From the NCBI GenBank assembly GCA_028726625.1, contig JAQYPT010000048.1:111853-175852 (forward strand): DNA of 64,000 bases, in the 5' to 3' direction. This stretch comes from Prevotellaceae bacterium (lineage in GTDB: Bacteria > Bacteroidota > Bacteroidia > Bacteroidales > Bacteroidaceae). The notes under the pieces were generated by a model. That model did no database searches. It saw only the letters and a list, made by a program, of their open reading frames with translations, and had not been told where the DNA came from. Below are positions 37,588-47,118 of the stretch, in pieces. How positions within the stretch are numbered: position 1 is the first letter of the stretch; each line of letters begins with the position of its first letter. Both the position numbers and the translations under genes were made by a program.

Positions 37588-39261
37588 ATGCGCAAAAATC
37601 TCATCTTTATTTTATCAGTTTGCTCTGTATTGGCATTCACCTCATGTTCTAAAATGGGGCCGTTGTCAGCAAGCAATTTCACGGTTACACCAAACCCGTT
37701 GGAAACAAAAGGCGGTCAGGTTCCAGCTACCATCAACGGTGCTTTTCCTGAAAAATATATGAAGAAAAACGCCGTTGTGACCGTGATTCCCGAATTAAGA
37801 TATGGAAACGGGCAGGTTGCCAAAGGGGCAGGCTCTACGTTCCAAGGCGAGAAAGTGCTGGGAAACGATCAGATGATTTCTTATCGTTTGGGCGGTCGTT
37901 ACACCATGAAGACGGCGTTTGATTTCGTACCCGCTATGCAGAAAAGCGACATGTACCTTACTTTCAGCGCTCGCCGAGGTAATAAGAAAATCAATATACC
38001 AGCCGTGAAGGTGGCCGAAGGCGTGGTTGCTACGTCTGAATTGTACAAGCAACTGCTGCTGAGTGACGGCGGTTGCATCGCTCCCGATTCATTCCAGCGT
38101 GTCAATGCGCGGAAGCAAGAGGCCAACATCAAGTTCTTGGTGAACCAAGCCAACTTGCGCCGGAGCGAATTGAAGAACAACTCTGTTCAGGAGTTCGTTG
38201 CCATGTTGAAGCGTATCAACGCCGATCGCGAGAAATTGAACATCCGCAACGTTGAGGTTCAGGCTTATGCATCACCGGAAGGTGGATTCAGCTTCAACGA
38301 CAAGTTGGCCGGCAAGCGCCAGAATACTTCAGAGGCTTACGTTAAATCGCAGCTGAAGCAGACGGGCGTGGCCACTGGCATTGACGCTCACTACACCGCA
38401 CAAGACTGGGATGGCTTCCAGAAATTGGTTCACGCCAGCAATATTCAAGACAAGGATGTTATCCTGCGCGTGCTGTCCATGTACAAAGACCCCGAACAGA
38501 GAGAGCAGCAGATTCGTAACATGAGTGAGGCCTTCCGCGAGTTGGCAGACGGCATTTTACCTGAGTTGCGTCGTTCTCGTCTGATCATTAATTATGAGAC
38601 CATCGGCAGAAGTGATGAGCAAATCAAGGCACAGTATGCCACCGATGCCACCAAACTCAGCGTAGATGAAATGCTCTATTATGCCACTTTGGAAGACAAC
38701 ATCGCCAAGAAGGAAGAAATCTACAAGCGCACGGCAGAATATTATGACAAAGACTATCGGGCTATGAACAACCTGGCAACCTTGGCATTCATGAAGGGTG
38801 ACGAGATGGAAGCCACCCGTCATCTTGAGCGTGCTTTGCGTGTCAATCCGCAAGCTCCTGAGGCTTTGGCTAATCTGGGTATCATGGAACTGGTTAACGG
38901 CAACGTGAAAGAGGCCGAGACCAGCATAGCAAAGGCGCTGGGCGAACAGAATATAAACGTGGCTATCGGTAGTTTGAATCTGGCAAAGGGCAATTTTGCA
39001 CAAGCAGAGAAAGACTTCGAAAATGTTAACAGCAACAGTGCGGCCCTTGCACAGTTGATGAACAAGAACTATGCCGCAGCAGCTGCAACGCTGGACAAGG
39101 TAGCTAACCCCAATGCTTTGACCGACTATTTGCACGCCATCGTGGCTGCACGCCGTGGTAACAAGTTTGCTGCAGAATCTTATTTGAAAGAGGCTTTGAA
39201 AAAAGACCCCTCATTAAAGACATACGCTGACAACGATTTAGAATTGTCTATCTTGAGATAA
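37588..39261 (+). CDS. Lipoprotein with OmpA-like region and TPR repeats
   Basis: A 557-residue envelope lipoprotein. Signal peptide with lipobox ending at C20 (LAFTSC). The first half is beta-rich; around residues 195-250 a segment NVEVQAYASPEGG...KLAGKRQ resembles the peptidoglycan-binding OmpA C-terminal motif. From about 340 to the end there are TPR repeats (for example AMNNLATLAFMKGDEMEATRHL). It may bridge the outer membrane to peptidoglycan or to partner proteins (inference). ATG 37588 was chosen; ATG 37579 (MITMRKN) is possible. A second lipoprotein gene follows after 14 bases. Confidence 0.82.
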   Translation: MRKNLIFILSVCSVLAFTSCSKMGPLSASNFTVTPNPLETKGGQVPATINGAFPEKYMKKNAVVTVIPELRYGNGQVAKGAGSTFQGEKVLGNDQMISYRLGGRYTMKTAFDFVPAMQKSDMYLTFSARRGNKKINIPAVKVAEGVVATSELYKQLLLSDGGCIAPDSFQRVNARKQEANIKFLVNQANLRRSELKNNSVQEFVAMLKRINADREKLNIRNVEVQAYASPEGGFSFNDKLAGKRQNTSEAYVKSQLKQTGVATGIDAHYTAQDWDGFQKLVHASNIQDKDVILRVLSMYKDPEQREQQIRNMSEAFRELADGILPELRRSRLIINYETIGRSDEQIKAQYATDATKLSVDEMLYYATLEDNIAKKEEIYKRTAEYYDKDYRAMNNLATLAFMKGDEMEATRHLERALRVNPQAPEALANLGIMELVNGNVKEAETSIAKALGEQNINVAIGSLNLAKGNFAQAEKDFENVNSNSAALAQLMNKNYAAAAATLDKVANPNALTDYLHAIVAARRGNKFAAESYLKEALKKDPSLKTYADNDLELSILR

Positions 39262-39275
39262 GGCAACTGTTTGCT

Positions 39276-40271
39276 ATGAAGCATATTGCCTATTTCTTTT
39301 GGCTCACCTTGGTTTTGATGTCGTGCGGTACCGACAGTCATCATTTTAAACTCGATGGCCGGCTGCTGCATCTCAACCAAGGTGAGTTTTACGTTTACAG
39401 TCCCGATGGCATCATCGGTGGCATGGACACTGTCAAGGTGACGGGAGGGCGGTTCACATACGAGATTCCTTGCGAGAAATCTGGAACGTTGCTCATCGTG
39501 TTTCCCAACTTTTCAGAACATCCCGTCTTTGCTGTACCTGGTAAAAAGGTAGAGGTGAAGGGGGATGCTTCGCATTTGAAGGAACTGGAAGTGAAAGGAA
39601 CGGATGACAACGAGCTGATGTCTAAGTTCAAGAAGAAGATTGCCAACGCATCTCCTCCGGAGGTGTTGAAATACGCAGAACAGTTTGTGAACGACCATCC
39701 CAGCTCGGATGTGGGCAGGTATCTTGTTTCCAAGTACTTCCTCAGAACGCCAAAGCCCAACTACCCCAAGGCTAAACAGTTGGTGGACGTGATGGTGAAG
39801 AAGCAGCCCAAGAATGGAGCTTTGAGCCGGTTGCAACGACAACTCTCGGGAGGAAACGTGGTAGAAGGTGGCCGATTGCCATCCTTCTCGGTGACAGATG
39901 TGGACGGAAACGTGGTAACCAGCGCAGCTTTGAGTCAGGCTCCCCTGGCCGTCATCAATGTTTGGACATCGTGGAGTTACGAAAGTCTGGACATACAGCG
40001 GCGGCTTAATCAGTTTCAGAAGAAACATGCTGGTCGCCTCAAAGTGGTGGGATTATCGATAGACCCCAGCAAAAAGGCTTGCAAGGAGACGTTGCATCGT
40101 GACTCCATCCGCTGGTCGAACATCTGTGATGAGGCGTTGTTCGAGGGCAATCTTGTCCGTCAATTAGGCATTTCATCCATACCTTATAATATCATCTTGA
40201 AAAACGGACGCGTAGTAGCATGTGGACTTGACGCTCAGGCTCTCATGAAGAAGTTGGAAGAGTTGATCTAA
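39276..40271 (+). CDS. DUF4369-type lipoprotein with cysteine-free thioredoxin-like domain
   Basis: A 331-residue lipoprotein (lipobox C17, TLVLMSC). The N-terminal part (about 24-115) resembles DUF4369, the domain that precedes thioredoxin in many Bacteroidota periplasmic oxidoreductases. The C-terminal part (about 198-331) has the AhpC/TSA-thioredoxin pattern, including a cis-Pro loop (SSIPYNIIL). The active-site motif, normally W-x-S-W-C-x-x-C, reads WTSWSYES (230-237): both cysteines are Ser, so it should be redox-inactive. Co-transcribed with the upstream TPR lipoprotein gene; it may act as a binding module instead. Confidence 0.82.
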   Translation: MKHIAYFFWLTLVLMSCGTDSHHFKLDGRLLHLNQGEFYVYSPDGIIGGMDTVKVTGGRFTYEIPCEKSGTLLIVFPNFSEHPVFAVPGKKVEVKGDASHLKELEVKGTDDNELMSKFKKKIANASPPEVLKYAEQFVNDHPSSDVGRYLVSKYFLRTPKPNYPKAKQLVDVMVKKQPKNGALSRLQRQLSGGNVVEGGRLPSFSVTDVDGNVVTSAALSQAPLAVINVWTSWSYESLDIQRRLNQFQKKHAGRLKVVGLSIDPSKKACKETLHRDSIRWSNICDEALFEGNLVRQLGISSIPYNIILKNGRVVACGLDAQALMKKLEELI

Positions 40272-40282
40272 AGCGACTTATC

Positions 40283-41824
40283 ATGCTGGTTAAAACCTAT
40301 TGTGCAGCTGTCAACGGAATGGAAGTGACAACTGTGACTATTGAAGTTAGTTTAACGAACGGCATCATGTACCATTTCACCGGACTGGGCGATGAGGCCG
40401 TGAAGGAAGGGCGTAGCCGTATTGCTGCCGCCATGCAGTTCAATGGTTACAAGTTTCCGCATGCTGACATCACGGTGAACATGGCACCGGCCGACCTTCG
40501 TAAGGAGGGTAGCAGCTTCGATTTGCCCTTGGCGATTGCCATCTTGGCCGCTAATGGCAGCATTGTTTCTGAGGTGCTCGACCAGTATATGATGGTGGGT
40601 GAGTTGAGTTTGGATGGTACATTGCAGGCCGTCAAGGGCGCACTTCCCATCGCCATTCGTGCCCGTAAGGAGCATTTTAAGGGGTTGATTGTCCCCAAAC
40701 AGAATGTGCGTGAGGCCGCGGTTGTCAACAATTTGGAGGTCTACGGCATGGACTCGATGGTGGATGTCGTGCAGTTTTTGACGGGCGCCAAATCGTTTGA
40801 ACCTACCATCATTGATACCCGAAAAGAGTTTTACGAACACCAATATCGGTTTGACCTTGATTATAGTGATGTTCGAGGACAGGAAAACGTGAAGCGAGCG
40901 TTGGAGGTAGCGGCGGCCGGAGGGCACAACCTCATCATGGTGGGACCGCCTGGAAGTGGAAAATCCATGATGGCCAAACGGCTGCCAACCATTCTTCCGC
41001 CTCTCACTTTGGCCGAAAGTTTGGAGACAACACAGGTGCACAGCATCGCAGGTAAGCTGGGTGCCGATACGTCATTGATTGCGCAACGCCCATTCCGCGC
41101 CCCACATCATACCATCAGTGAGGTGGCATTGGTGGGTGGCGGGTCTACGCCGCAGCCGGGAGAGATTACGTTGGCTCATCATGGCGTGTTGTTCTGTGAC
41201 GAGCTTCCCGAGTTTAATAAATCCACGTTGGAAGTGTTGCGCCAACCCTTGGAAGACCGAAAAATCACCATCTCGCGCGCGAAGTACACCATTGAATACC
41301 CTTGTAGCTTCATGTTTGTAGCGTCGATGAATCCCTGTCCGTGTGGTTATTATGGCGATCCAACGCATACATGCGTCTGTACACCCGGTCAGATTCAGCG
41401 GTACCTCAACAAGATTAGCGGTCCATTGCTCGACCGCATCGACATACAATGTGAGATTACGCCCGTTCCTTTCAAGGATATTTCTAAGGCAGCTCCTGGA
41501 GAACCCAGTGCTGATATTCGTGAACGCGTCATTGCGGCTCGTGCCATTCAGATTGAAAGGTATAAAGACTGCAAGGGAATTTATTGCAATGCGCAAATGA
41601 CCGAGCGTATGATTCATCGTTTTGCCGAACCCGATGCCGATGGAATCAACATGCTCCGCATGGCGATGGAACGGCTGAGTTTGTCGGCTCGGGCATATAA
41701 TAGAATTCTGAAAGTGGCCCGTACCATCGCAGATTTGGAGGGTAGTGAACCTGTCAAGATCGAACATTTGGCTGAGGCCATAGGCTATCGTAGTCTGGAC
41801 AGAGGCGATTGGGCTGAGCGATAG
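40283..41824 (+). CDS. YifB/ComM-family Mg-chelatase-like AAA+ ATPase
   Basis: A 513-residue hexameric AAA+ ATPase; ComM relatives drive branch migration during natural transformation. The N-terminal Lon-like fold (1-170), Walker A GPPGSGKS (221-228), Walker B FCDELPEF, the cysteine cluster NPCPCGYYGDPTHTCVC and a C-terminal Mg-chelatase subunit-like lid are visible. dprA, another transformation gene, lies 4 kb downstream, which fits a competence role but does not prove it. ATG 40283 is 11 bases after the preceding lipoprotein gene. Confidence 0.93.
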   Translation: MLVKTYCAAVNGMEVTTVTIEVSLTNGIMYHFTGLGDEAVKEGRSRIAAAMQFNGYKFPHADITVNMAPADLRKEGSSFDLPLAIAILAANGSIVSEVLDQYMMVGELSLDGTLQAVKGALPIAIRARKEHFKGLIVPKQNVREAAVVNNLEVYGMDSMVDVVQFLTGAKSFEPTIIDTRKEFYEHQYRFDLDYSDVRGQENVKRALEVAAAGGHNLIMVGPPGSGKSMMAKRLPTILPPLTLAESLETTQVHSIAGKLGADTSLIAQRPFRAPHHTISEVALVGGGSTPQPGEITLAHHGVLFCDELPEFNKSTLEVLRQPLEDRKITISRAKYTIEYPCSFMFVASMNPCPCGYYGDPTHTCVCTPGQIQRYLNKISGPLLDRIDIQCEITPVPFKDISKAAPGEPSADIRERVIAARAIQIERYKDCKGIYCNAQMTERMIHRFAEPDADGINMLRMAMERLSLSARAYNRILKVARTIADLEGSEPVKIEHLAEAIGYRSLDRGDWAER

Positions 41825-41858
41825 CGCAGCAAGAGGCGGTTTTAACTACTCCCATTAT

Positions 41859-41889
41859 TTTGCCATCTCTTTGATTTATCGTAATTTTG
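41859..41889 (+). promoter_or_regulatory. Consensus promoter of metG
   Basis: TTTG (41859-41862), exactly 19 bases, TAATTTTG (41882-41889). Confidence 0.75.
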
Positions 41890-41920
41890 CATGAAGAAAT
41901 ATTAAAAAACAGCTATACTC

Positions 41921-43984
41921 ATGGAGGAGAAAAATTTTAAGCGAACAACCGTTACGGCCGCTTTGCCATACGCAAACGGTGGAGTTCATATCGGTCATCT
42001 GGCTGGCGTTTATGTGCCAGCTGACATCTATGTACGTTATTTGCGCCTGAAAAAAGAAGATGTTATCTTCATCGGTGGCAGCGATGAACACGGGGTGCCT
42101 ATCACCATCCGTGCCAGGAAAGAGGGAGTAACGCCGCAAGATGTGGTGGACCGCTATCATTCGCTGATTAAAAAGAGCTTCGAGGAGTTCGGAATCAGCT
42201 TCGACATCTATTCCCGAACCACCTCAGAAACGCATCACAAGTTGGCTTCTGACTTCTTCAAGAAGTTGTATGAGGATGGGAAACTGTTGGAACAAGAAAC
42301 CGAACAGTATTATGATGAGGAAGCACATCAGTTCTTGGCTGACCGCTATATCACGGGCGAATGTCCCCATTGTCATCATGAAGGAGCCTATGGCGACCAA
42401 TGTGAGCATTGCGGCAGCGACCTCTCACCCATGGAATTGATTAATCCGAAGTCGGCTGTCAGTGGTTCAAAACCGGTTATCAAGAAGACCAAAAACTGGT
42501 ATCTGCCGCTCAACGACTACCAAACATGGCTCAAGAAATGGATTCTCGAGGGTCATCAAGAGTGGCGTTCCAATGTGTATGGACAGTGTAAAAGCTGGTT
42601 GGACCTTGACTTGCAGCCTCGTGCCATGACGCGTGACCTTGATTGGGGAATCCCTGTTCCTGTAGAAGGAGCCGAAGGCAAGGTGCTTTACGTCTGGTTC
42701 GACGCCCCTATCGGGTACATATCGAATACCAAAGAACTCTGTGAGAGCAATCCTGAACGCTGGGGATCATGGGAAAAATGGTGGAAAGACCAAGATACCC
42801 GACTGGTACACTTCATCGGCAAGGATAACATTGTGTTCCATTGTCTGATTTTCCCCACGATGTTGAAAGCCCATGGAGATTACATTTTGCCCGATAACGT
42901 GCCAGCTAACGAGTTTCTCAACCTGGAGGATGATAAGATATCTACCTCTCGCAACTGGGCTGTTTGGTTGCACGAGTACTTGGTAGACCTTCCTGGTAAG
43001 CAGGATGTGCTGCGCTATGTACTCACGGCCAATGCGCCTGAAACCAAGGATAACAACTTTACTTGGAAAGATTTTCAAGAACGTAACAACTCGGAATTGG
43101 TGGCTATCTACGGCAATTTCGTGAACCGAGCATTGCAGTTGACCAAGAAATATTTCGATGGAGTGGTGCCTCCATGTGGAGAATTGCTCGATGTTGACAA
43201 GCAAGCGCTTGATGAATTCAAGGATGTGAAGAACAAAGTGGAGGGCTATCTTGATGCGTTCAAGTTCAGAGAGGCGCAGAAAGAAGCCATGAACCTGGCC
43301 AGAATCGGCAACAAATACATGACCGAATGTGAGCCATGGAAGGTTTGGAAGACCGATCCTGAGCGTGTGAAAACCGTTTTGTACATCTCATTACAGTTGG
43401 TTGCCAACCTCGCTATCGCGTTCGAACCATTCTTGCCGTTCTCTTCAGAGAAGCTTCGTCGCCTCATTAAGATGGATACTTGCGACTGGAATTTGTTGGG
43501 GAACCATGATTTGTTGAAGGCTGGTCACCAGTTGGCTGAACCTGAATTGCTTTTTGAAAAGATAGAAGACGAGACCATTGAGCTGCAACTTAAAAAGTTG
43601 GAAGATACAAAGAAGGCCAATGCCGCTGCCGCCTACACGGCTAAACCCATCAAACCGACGATTGATTTCGCTGATTTTGAGAAGTTGGACATCCGTGTTG
43701 GACATATCAAACACTGTGAGCGTGTGAAGAAAGCCAATAAGTTGCTGAAGTTTACCATCGATGATGGTTCGGGTAAAGACCGTACCATTGTCAGCGGTAT
43801 TGCTAAGTTCTATGAGCCAGAAAGCCTCATTGGTAAGGATGTTTGCTTCATTGCCAACCTGGCACCGCGTAAGTTGATGGGCATAGAGAGCCAAGGTATG
43901 ATACTTTCTGCCGAGGACTTTGACGGTTCGCTCAGTGTCACGGCCCTCGAACATCCTGTCAAACCAGGTAGTCAGGTGATGTAG
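41921..43984 (+). CDS. metG: Methionyl-tRNA synthetase
   Basis: Charges tRNA-Met and initiator tRNA. The 687-residue protein has HIGH at residues 23-26 ([10 protein letters not shown]), a zinc knuckle ECPHCHH...CEHCGS, the KMSKS-equivalent KISTSRN, a helical anticodon-binding domain, and a C-terminal EMAP/Trbp111-like tRNA-binding domain (about 585-687, [17 protein letters not shown]). Length matches the dimeric long form. It has its own consensus promoter 32 bases upstream. Confidence 0.97.
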   Translation: MEEKNFKRTTVTAALPYANGGVHIGHLAGVYVPADIYVRYLRLKKEDVIFIGGSDEHGVPITIRARKEGVTPQDVVDRYHSLIKKSFEEFGISFDIYSRTTSETHHKLASDFFKKLYEDGKLLEQETEQYYDEEAHQFLADRYITGECPHCHHEGAYGDQCEHCGSDLSPMELINPKSAVSGSKPVIKKTKNWYLPLNDYQTWLKKWILEGHQEWRSNVYGQCKSWLDLDLQPRAMTRDLDWGIPVPVEGAEGKVLYVWFDAPIGYISNTKELCESNPERWGSWEKWWKDQDTRLVHFIGKDNIVFHCLIFPTMLKAHGDYILPDNVPANEFLNLEDDKISTSRNWAVWLHEYLVDLPGKQDVLRYVLTANAPETKDNNFTWKDFQERNNSELVAIYGNFVNRALQLTKKYFDGVVPPCGELLDVDKQALDEFKDVKNKVEGYLDAFKFREAQKEAMNLARIGNKYMTECEPWKVWKTDPERVKTVLYISLQLVANLAIAFEPFLPFSSEKLRRLIKMDTCDWNLLGNHDLLKAGHQLAEPELLFEKIEDETIELQLKKLEDTKKANAAAAYTAKPIKPTIDFADFEKLDIRVGHIKHCERVKKANKLLKFTIDDGSGKDRTIVSGIAKFYEPESLIGKDVCFIANLAPRKLMGIESQGMILSAEDFDGSLSVTALEHPVKPGSQVM

Positions 43985-44079
43985 GAATCCATTCAAAGAC
44001 AGGGATTATAGGGATAAGCCTCCATCCGTTGCCACTCGTTTGACAACATTTCGTTGAGCTTGAAAATAGTTTTTAAATC

Positions 44080-45381
44080 ATGGAGCAGCTATTGCATTAT
44101 TGTTGGAAGCATCGTCTGTTTCCATTACGGCAACTCACTACCACCGACAACCAAGCGTTGGAAGTGATAGATGTGGGGCTGCATAATGCCAATTCGGGTC
44201 CTGATTTTCTCAATGCTAAAGTTAAGATAGGCAACACAGTGTGGGTGGGCAATGTGGAAATACATGTCAAGTCGAGCGACTGGTTTGTGCATCGCCACGA
44301 GCAAGATGCGGCTTACAACAATGTGATACTGCATGTTGCGGGTGAAATTGATGGGGAAGTGAAAACCGAGAGCGGTCGTGTTGTGCCACAATTGCGGCTT
44401 TCTGTGCCAGCTTCAGTTGCTCAGCATTACGAACAATTGCAAACCATTGACACCTATCCGCCGTGCTACGAGATTATTCCCAACCTGTCCATTTTGACGA
44501 TTCACACATGGATGTCGGCCTTGCAGACAGAGCGTTTAGAACAAAAAACGCATGACATCGAACGCCGTTTGCAGCAGTGTGACGACGATTGGGAGGCTGC
44601 TCTCTTCATGACGTTGGCCCGCAATTATGGCTTTGGCATCAATGGCGAGGCTTTTGAACAGTGGGCAAAATCGATTCCGCTGCATGCTGTAGACCACCAT
44701 CGTGATGACCTGTTTCAGATAGAAGCGTTTTTTATAGGGCAAGCCGGATTGCTCGAGCGACATCTTATCCCGCAAAAATATCACAAAACAATGGATGAAG
44801 AGGGCTATTTTGAACGTCTGCGAACAGAATATCTCTATCTGCAACGAAAGTTCTCGCTACAACCCATCGATGGAAAAATGTGGAGATTCTTGCGATTGCG
44901 CCCGCAAAATTTCCCCTACATCCGCATCGCACAGTTGGCCAATCTATACCATTCCCGTCGGTTTGGATTGCGTAATTTGGTGGAAAGTGAGACCCTTGAC
45001 GACTTAAAAGTAGCGATGAAATCGGCTGTTTCGCCTTATTGGGAAACTCATTATGTATTTGGTTCGGTGAGTAGTAAGAGCGAAAAACGGCTTTCTGAAG
45101 CGTCGCTTAACGTTCTTCTCATCAACACCGCCATCCCATTTTTGTTTGCCTACGGTCGGCATGAAGCGTCTGAGTTGCTTTGTGAACAAGCCATTCGTTA
45201 TCTGGAACAGCTCAAACCAGAGCGAAACCACATTGTCACCATGTGGCAACAGTGTGGCCTCGATGTACAAAATGCAGGCGACACCCAGGCTTTAATCCAA
45301 CTCAAAACACAATATTGTGACCGGAAAGAATGCCTTAGATGCCGCATTGGGTATGAATATTTAAAAGGAAGGGAATATTGA
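44080..45381 (+). CDS. DUF2851 family protein
   Basis: A 433-residue protein without signal peptide or membrane spans. The N-terminal segment, with DVGLHNANSGPDFLNAKV and WVGNVEIHVKSSDW, is the hallmark of the DUF2851 family, widespread and nearly confined to Bacteroidota. No biochemical role is known. The C-terminus contains a small cysteine cluster (YCDRKECLRCRIG). It lies downstream of metG on the same strand. Confidence 0.85.
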   Translation: MEQLLHYCWKHRLFPLRQLTTTDNQALEVIDVGLHNANSGPDFLNAKVKIGNTVWVGNVEIHVKSSDWFVHRHEQDAAYNNVILHVAGEIDGEVKTESGRVVPQLRLSVPASVAQHYEQLQTIDTYPPCYEIIPNLSILTIHTWMSALQTERLEQKTHDIERRLQQCDDDWEAALFMTLARNYGFGINGEAFEQWAKSIPLHAVDHHRDDLFQIEAFFIGQAGLLERHLIPQKYHKTMDEEGYFERLRTEYLYLQRKFSLQPIDGKMWRFLRLRPQNFPYIRIAQLANLYHSRRFGLRNLVESETLDDLKVAMKSAVSPYWETHYVFGSVSSKSEKRLSEASLNVLLINTAIPFLFAYGRHEASELLCEQAIRYLEQLKPERNHIVTMWQQCGLDVQNAGDTQALIQLKTQYCDRKECLRCRIGYEYLKGREY

Positions 45382-45441
45382 TTCGCCGTTGGTCAGTGGT
45401 CTAAAACGGCTGACAAGGCTCAAAAACTCACATTTTTAAGA

Positions 45442-45481
45442 ACTCAAAAACTCACAAACTCAAGAACTCATCAACTCAAAA
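45442..45481 (+). repeat. Five tandem 8-bp repeats abutting a start codon
   Basis: Units ACTCAAAA, ACTCACAA, ACTCAAGA, ACTCATCA and ACTCAAAA run without gaps from 45442 to 45481, and the ATG of the thioesterase gene is the very next base. A further degenerate unit lies at about 45417-45431. Confidence 0.85.
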
Positions 45482-45880
45482 ATGAACTATATTTTCGAGA
45501 CACGAATGGAGGTTCGCGACTATGAATGCGACATAGAAGGCATCGTGAACAACGCCAATTACCTCCATTACATCGAGCATACGCGCCATTTGTTCCTCCG
45601 TTCGTTAGGCCTTAGCTTTGCAAAGATGCACGAACAGGGAATCGATGCCGTGGTGGCTCGCATGAACTTGCAATACAAAACGCCACTCAAGTGCGATGAC
45701 ATATTCATTTCTCGTTTGGCTTTGAAGAAGGAAGGCCTGCGCTACATTTTCCATCAGGACATCTTTCGGGAGCAGGATGATAAGCTATGTTTTAAGAGTA
45801 AGGTTGAGTTGGTGTGCCTCATTCATGGCCGTTTGGGGCATAGTGAGGAGTACGACCGCGCGTTTGCTAAATATCTATGA
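45482..45880 (+). CDS. Hotdog-fold acyl-CoA thioesterase (4HBT family)
   Basis: A 132-residue cytoplasmic thioesterase. The 4HBT signature is visible as RDYECDIEGIVNNANYLHY, with D17 as the expected catalytic acid, then VARMNLQYKTPLKCDD. The acyl-CoA substrate is unknown. The stop codon overlaps the dprA start (ATGA), indicating translational coupling, and an 8-bp tandem repeat directly precedes the ATG. Confidence 0.9.
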   Translation: MNYIFETRMEVRDYECDIEGIVNNANYLHYIEHTRHLFLRSLGLSFAKMHEQGIDAVVARMNLQYKTPLKCDDIFISRLALKKEGLRYIFHQDIFREQDDKLCFKSKVELVCLIHGRLGHSEEYDRAFAKYL

Positions 45881-47016
45881 ACATGACAGACCCACAAGAA
45901 CTCATCAACACTATCGCTTTGACGCGCATCAACCATTTTCATCTCACGGGAATGGTTCAGTTGTATCGTAGGTTGGGCTCGGCGACAGCCGTGATAGAGC
46001 ATCGACATAACATCCGTGAGGTGCTGCCCGATGCGTCGCCTAAGTTGGTGTCATCGCTTCAAAACGTAGACCAATACTTGCGCAGAGCAGAGGAAGAACT
46101 CGAGTGGGACGTGTCAAATGGTGTCATGCCGCTTTGCATGAATGACGAAAACTACCCGCTACGGCTTAGGGAATGCGACGATGCACCGTTGATGTTGTTT
46201 TACAAAGGGTCGGTCAACCTGAACCAGCGTCGTGTCATCAGCGTTGTGGGAACCCGAAGAAACACCGTCTATGGAGAAGATTTAATTCGTCGGTTCATGG
46301 CAGAACTGCGACAGTTGTGTCCACAAGTACTCGTGGTAAGCGGACTCGCTTATGGCGTTGACATCCTCGCTCACCGCCATGCTTTGCAGAATGGATATCC
46401 CACTGTGGGTGTTCTGGCTCATGGATTGGATTATCTTTATCCTCCTAGACATCGACAAACAGCCGATGAAATGGTGCAAAAAGGAGGATTGCTTACGGAG
46501 TTTCTCACGCAGACCAATGCGGATAAAGTGAACTTTGTGAGAAGAAATCGTATCGTAGCAGGAGTTTCTGATGCATGTATCGTTGTAGAAAGTGCTGCCC
46601 ACGGAGGTGGTTTAATAACCGCCAGTTTGTCTCGAACCTATAACAGAGAGGTGTTTGCCTTCCCCGGTAACGTGGGTAGTCCCTATAGCGAGGGATGCAA
46701 CAACTTGATACGAGACAACGTGGCAGGGCTCATCAATCATGCTTATGATTTCGTTAAAAGCATGGGATGGGAAGATGATGCAAGGCTCAGTCGTGCACAT
46801 CATGAAGGAATTGAGCGACAGTTATTCCCTGATTTATCGACTGAGGAACAGCAAGTTGTTGCCGTGTTGCAAAAAAACAACGACTTGCAAATCAACATGC
46901 TGAGTGTTCAGGCGGGCATTCCCATTGCTAAACTCTCTGCCATTCTCTTTACTTTAGAAATGAAAGGCGTGTTGAAAGCCTTACCAGGTGGTATTTACCA
47001 CTTGCTCATGGGTTGA
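45877..47016 (+). CDS. dprA: DNA-processing protein DprA
   Basis: Loads RecA on incoming single-stranded DNA during natural transformation. The 379-residue protein has an N-terminal helical SAM-like part, the Rossmann DprA core with VVGTRRNTVYGEDL, SGLAYGVDILAH, FVRRNRIVAGVSDA and VESAAHGGGLITA, and a C-terminal winged helix (about 310-379). Its ATG overlaps the thioesterase stop. Together with the YifB/ComM gene it indicates at least part of a transformation apparatus; ComEC and other parts are outside the window. Confidence 0.95.
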   Translation: MNMTDPQELINTIALTRINHFHLTGMVQLYRRLGSATAVIEHRHNIREVLPDASPKLVSSLQNVDQYLRRAEEELEWDVSNGVMPLCMNDENYPLRLRECDDAPLMLFYKGSVNLNQRRVISVVGTRRNTVYGEDLIRRFMAELRQLCPQVLVVSGLAYGVDILAHRHALQNGYPTVGVLAHGLDYLYPPRHRQTADEMVQKGGLLTEFLTQTNADKVNFVRRNRIVAGVSDACIVVESAAHGGGLITASLSRTYNREVFAFPGNVGSPYSEGCNNLIRDNVAGLINHAYDFVKSMGWEDDARLSRAHHEGIERQLFPDLSTEEQQVVAVLQKNNDLQINMLSVQAGIPIAKLSAILFTLEMKGVLKALPGGIYHLLMG

Positions 47017-47118
47017 TAGGAATCTGCTCATAGGTTGCCATTGTTCATGGGAATTCTATGTCATGGCCTTTAGCCTTGGCAGCTCAAAATAGATGAAATC
47101 AGTAACTTTTTCAGGAAA

